This document shows positions 61,267 through 64,000 of a stretch of DNA of 64,000 bases, piece by piece; position 1 is the stretch's first letter; each line of letters starts with the position of its first letter. A program made the translations under genes and the position numbers. This DNA comes from Adiantum capillus-veneris. Its lineage: Eukaryota > Streptophyta > Polypodiopsida > Polypodiales > Pteridaceae. The DNA lies in the NCBI GenBank assembly GCA_014529385.2, contig CM043964.1:134764420-134828419 (forward strand), in the 5' to 3' direction. The notes beneath the pieces were generated by a model that was given only the letters and a program-made list of their open reading frames with translations, was not told where the DNA came from and did not search any database.

Positions 61267-61607
61267 TGTTGGGATGCGAGTTTTGTTGCATCTCTTATGT
61301 GAACAGTCTCTTCCACCTAGAAAAGCTTTATGTGTCAAACCATGTAAAAAGCCTCTTGCAACCTTTGTAAAGAGAAAGCCAATTGTATTGTGCATTGGAA
61401 TCCACCTTTTGTGCTCATGTGTCAAAAGGTTGCCTATTTGTAAAGCCTATATAGAGGCAGGTTCAGCTGAATAATATTAAGCTTTATCATTTGCAAGCAT
61501 AGTCTATATTGTATTGTCCAATAGTTTCTCTCTCAAGCTCTACACTAACCTCTCCAAGCATGCTTATGCCATGAATGGCACACTAACCTATCCACCTTAA
61601 CCCTACA
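61267..61607 (+). mobile_element. Copia 3' LTR
   Basis: 341 bp, TGTTGGGATGCGAG to ACCCTACA, directly after a polypurine-like tract. No matching 5' LTR is found upstream in the window. Its end is only 98 bp from the splice acceptor of PARN-like exon 2. Confidence 0.7.
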
Positions 61608-61609
61608 AC

Positions 61610-61610
<1 letters not shown>

Positions 61611-61654
<44 letters not shown>

Positions 61655-61677
61655 GGGGGGGGAGAGAGAGAGAGAGA
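61611..61677. repeat. GA/poly-G/GA tract before exon 2
   Basis: (AG)n to 61643, an uninterrupted run of 19 G at 61644-61662, then (AG)n to 61677. Lies 28 bp upstream of the exon 2 acceptor, where a branch point and pyrimidine tract would normally be found. Confidence 0.95.
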
Positions 61678-61705
61678 TCTTAATTTAGATTTATTGTTTT
61701 GAAAG

Positions 61706-61836
61706 GTACAATTTTTATGTTTTTCCCCGGAATGACCTCCACCTTGGTCTGCCTGCCACATCATTGTCATGTGAGGCTTCTGCGCTTGAGTTTCTAGCAT
61801 CCCATGGGTTCGACTTCAATCTGTGCATACAGGATG
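61706..61836 (+). CDS. PARN-like poly(A) ribonuclease, exon 2
   Basis: 131-bp exon: one base finishing codon 128, residues 129-171, and the first base of codon 172. It reads YNFYVFPRNDL, then SCEASALEFLASHGFDFNLC, matching the PARN family stretch NFxxFPRxEL...FxCQxxSxxFLxxxxFDFNxC. Acceptor TTTTGAAAG, donor GTAAGC. The fit in phase with exon 1 across 38.7 kb and with exon 3 is the main evidence that the gene is continuous. Confidence 0.87.
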
Positions 61837-62199
61837 GTAAGCTCTTTCAAATTTTCTCAAATCATGTGTCTGGTCATTTTAAATTTCTCATGTTTCCCAT
61901 CAATGCAAAGTTTGTAGGAAGCATTTAGTACTCCTTTCAGGAAAAAGAATTCACATTCTTTGTGCTAAGTATCTTTTCCATAGGTATCTCCTCACCAAAG
62001 TTCATAGAAATTTTTTTCTCCCCTTTTTTGTAATGAATGGAAGCTTCATTGATGACGGAAGTCATGCTTGTCTTTGACAAGTTTTGCCCTGGTGATTCAG
62101 TAATCTCTTCCTGTTGTTACAGACTTTTTCTTTGCATTCAAGCAAAGACTTCATGGAGGGCCTTGATGAGTTTTTACCTTGTTTTATTCAATATTGCAG
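61837..62199 (+). other. Intron 2 (363 bp)
   Basis: GTAAGC donor and ATATTGCAG acceptor with a T-rich tract. Ordinary size, free of recognisable repeats. Confidence 0.85.
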
Positions 62200-62543
62200 G
62201 TATATCCTATTTATCAAAGACGCAAGAAGTCGAAGCAAGGGCACTGCTGGTCAATGAGCTCTCTCCTTTTAGACTGAACACTTGTAATTGTAGTAGAACC
62301 ATAAATAACACCTCAGATATAGTATTTGCTGAAAAACTTCGAGCGAATATTGAGAAATGGCACAATAGTATCTGTGCATGCAGCCCTGGTTTAAGGTTTC
62401 CAGGGAGGGAGTTAGCAGCAAATTTTTTGGCCTTGAGCAAAGGTCAAATTAAAGATTTTGAGGTGCCGTCTTATGGTATAAACCAGTGCCCTTCCTTTAC
62501 TCTGCAGTTGGAGAATCACCATCAAGTTTGTCTCGCACAAATG
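62200..62543 (+). CDS. PARN-like poly(A) ribonuclease, exon 3
   Basis: 344 bp, residues 172-286. Starts with the completed Gly codon and ISYLSKTQEVEARALL, the family's GISYLSxxxE block, then a helical VFAEKLRANIEKWHNSI stretch that leads into the region around the R3H-like insertion of PARN. It ends CLAQM, with a GTAAGT donor in phase 0. The second pair of DEDD acidic residues would be encoded further downstream, outside this window. No stop or frameshift across the three exons, so the gene appears functional. Confidence 0.87.
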
Positions 62544-64000
62544 GTAAGTTGTCCTATGTCAAGCATATTTCCTTACTTTCTGCCAATCCTCTCATATAGG
62601 CACGAAGCTGAGGCAGGAACTCTTTTTGAAAGTTTGTTTTCAACTATTGAAACAGAACTATGGGGTCTGTCATGAGATGGTGGGAAGGTCACACATCTTA
62701 ATGGTCGACTCTTTTAATTCTCTTGAAATGGCAACCTTTTCAAATAGTTTTCTCAAGTCAGTTCTTACCATTCAATTACCAATGACAGATTTATTTTAAC
62801 CTGTCTTTTGGAAACTCATCTGCCTGCTTGTAGAATTACCTGTTCTTTGTTACTCATCGTTGTTTTTGCTCTAAAACAAATCCGGTCTGTGTAATCTCTA
62901 AAGCAAAATGCATGTGGACCACCCAGAGACGATACTTCCAAATGGATTAAATTATGCGTGTGGTTTACTGAGAACAGTCTCTGATGTAGAAAACAAAAGG
63001 GAAGGGGGTAAGGAGAAGACAATCAAGACGTATGCAAGTTCTTACGTATTTCAATCTGACCAATTGTTGCTAAATTAGCTTTATATGAAGGAAATCTAAT
63101 TCTAAATGAATTATTCGATTATAAGTGAAAGGGTTGTTTTTATAAATATTCCATAGTTTGGAGGTATTCGAGCTGAGTAGAGTTGTGCACAAAAGATGAG
63201 ACAAGCACTTGAATGAAAATGGGTTGAGAGAGAGCTTTGAGGAAATGCGGTTGCGTTTTTGAAAAAGCGAGTTGCTTTTCGGGAAAGCAAATGCTTTCTC
63301 TTAAAGGAGTCTTATGTTAGAATTGCATGTGTGCATGAGACTGCATCTAGGGACGCCTTGGTTGTGATTGTGTAAGAGCCGGGTCCCCCTATGTTGCAAG
63401 GGTATTTGTAATATTAAGAAAATACATTTGTATAAGTGTCACATATACAGCTTTAGAGATTAATTGGATGAAGGGAACATTTTCCTGAATTCCAGCAGTA
63501 CACTTAATCCTCGCTTTTTTCTTTGTATTAGAGAGACTTAAAGAGTGACTAACCAATGAAAAAGCGTCCTACTCTTCGACGTCAACATCAAACCCATGAT
63601 GATTTACTATTCCCAAAAAGTATAACCTAAGGATAGTCTTACATATCTTTAGTGGTCTTGTCAACTTTATAAGTAGGACTACTATTTAATGTTTTTTTCC
63701 TCATAATACCTCTAAACTCACAAATCAAAGGGGGACTCGGCTCTAAGCATGGTTTTCAGCTTATAAGTTTTTGCTGAGTTTTTGGCAAGTTCAAAACTTA
63801 AAAAAAAAAGCGTTCAACCACCCACGTTATAAGTGTGCAGCCATTGGTAAAAAAAGGCCATCATAAAGCTGGCGTTCCCATTTGGTTGCCAGACCCCTCC
63901 AGGCTCCCTCCTTTATTTTAGCAAGAAAAAGCATGCGCCAACCCTCCTCCCCTTTAAGTGCCACGGGGTCCCAACCATGGGATCAATGGTCCCAAGTGAA
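62544..64000. other. Intron 3 (incomplete), nothing recognised
   Basis: Starts at the exon 3 donor. I could not find exon 4. AT-rich, with A- and T-runs near 63,800 and GC-rich sequence at the end. No repeat copies shared with the rest of the window. Confidence 0.45.

Larger units (their letters stand above)
23019..61705 (+). other. Giant intron 1 (about 38.7 kb) of PARN-like gene
   Basis: Donor GTAAGC at 23019 and acceptor TTTTGAAAG ending at 61705. Exon 1 ends two bases into a codon and exon 2 supplies the third, restoring Pro-128 and continuing YNFYVFPR, the expected family sequence. The intron contains at least four gypsy families, a gag-only copia element, two LINE fragments and several microsatellites, mostly in the gene's own direction. 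Transcription must read through multiple sense LTRs with their own promoters and poly(A) signals. Confidence 0.82.

Noticed and set aside
62544-64000. Further PARN-like exons
   Set aside because: I looked for continuation of the nuclease domain after residue 286 and found no open stretch with family motifs and splice sites. Remaining exons probably lie beyond the window.

Overview
This is plant nuclear DNA, dominated by dead and nested transposable elements. Evidence for a plant: LTR retrotransposons primed by initiator-tRNA-Met (binding-site core TGGTATCAGAGC), both Ty3/gypsy chromoviruses and Ty1/copia; a CACTA (En/Spm) DNA transposon relic; very long GA/CT microsatellites; and one protein gene that matches the plant mitochondrial type of poly(A)-specific ribonuclease (PARN/AHG2). 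The repeat load and a single intron of about 38.7 kb suggest a large-genome vascular plant, for example a gymnosperm or a fern. The sequence alone does not identify the species.

Layout. 1-8 kb: decayed gypsy gag-protease and copia gag relics with small tandem duplications. 9.1-12.0 kb: CACTA transposase relic. 12-15.7 kb: CT/TG microsatellites, anonymous sequence and an unusual block of CCATATGG-type palindromic repeats. 15.7-18.5 kb: copia gag-integrase-RT relic cut off at a fold-back repeat. 18.8-22.5 kb: GA- and G-rich tracts and anonymous sequence leading to the PARN-like gene. 22,636-23,018: exon 1 of the PARN-like gene. 23,019-61,705: its first intron. 61,706-61,836 and 62,200-62,543: exons 2 and 3. 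The gene runs on past the window.

The giant intron holds nearly all the interesting structure. I name four gypsy families for this window only. GyC: a gag-only, non-autonomous element (28.4-32.1 kb) inserted inside the gag of GyD (28.3-33.9 kb), plus a second GyC copy at 24.8-26.6 kb. GyB: a head-to-tail array of six LTRs alternating with five different internal segments (33.9-56.1 kb). GyA: a full-length 6.4-kb chromovirus (46,074-52,448) with matching 5-bp target duplications, inserted into the fifth GyB LTR. A reverse-oriented, GyC-like solo LTR with its own 5-bp duplication sits in the second GyB LTR. Two partial LINE copies (minus strand) and a gag-only copia element with one LTR complete the intron. 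Apart from the LINE copies and the solo LTR, the annotated elements lie in the same direction as the host gene.

The only clearly cellular gene is PARN-like. Its three exons join in phase across canonical GT-AG introns and encode the start of the DEDD (CAF1-type) nuclease domain behind an Arg-rich, mitochondria-like N-terminus. Everything else is mobile-element sequence, nearly all inactivated by stops, frameshifts or deletions.
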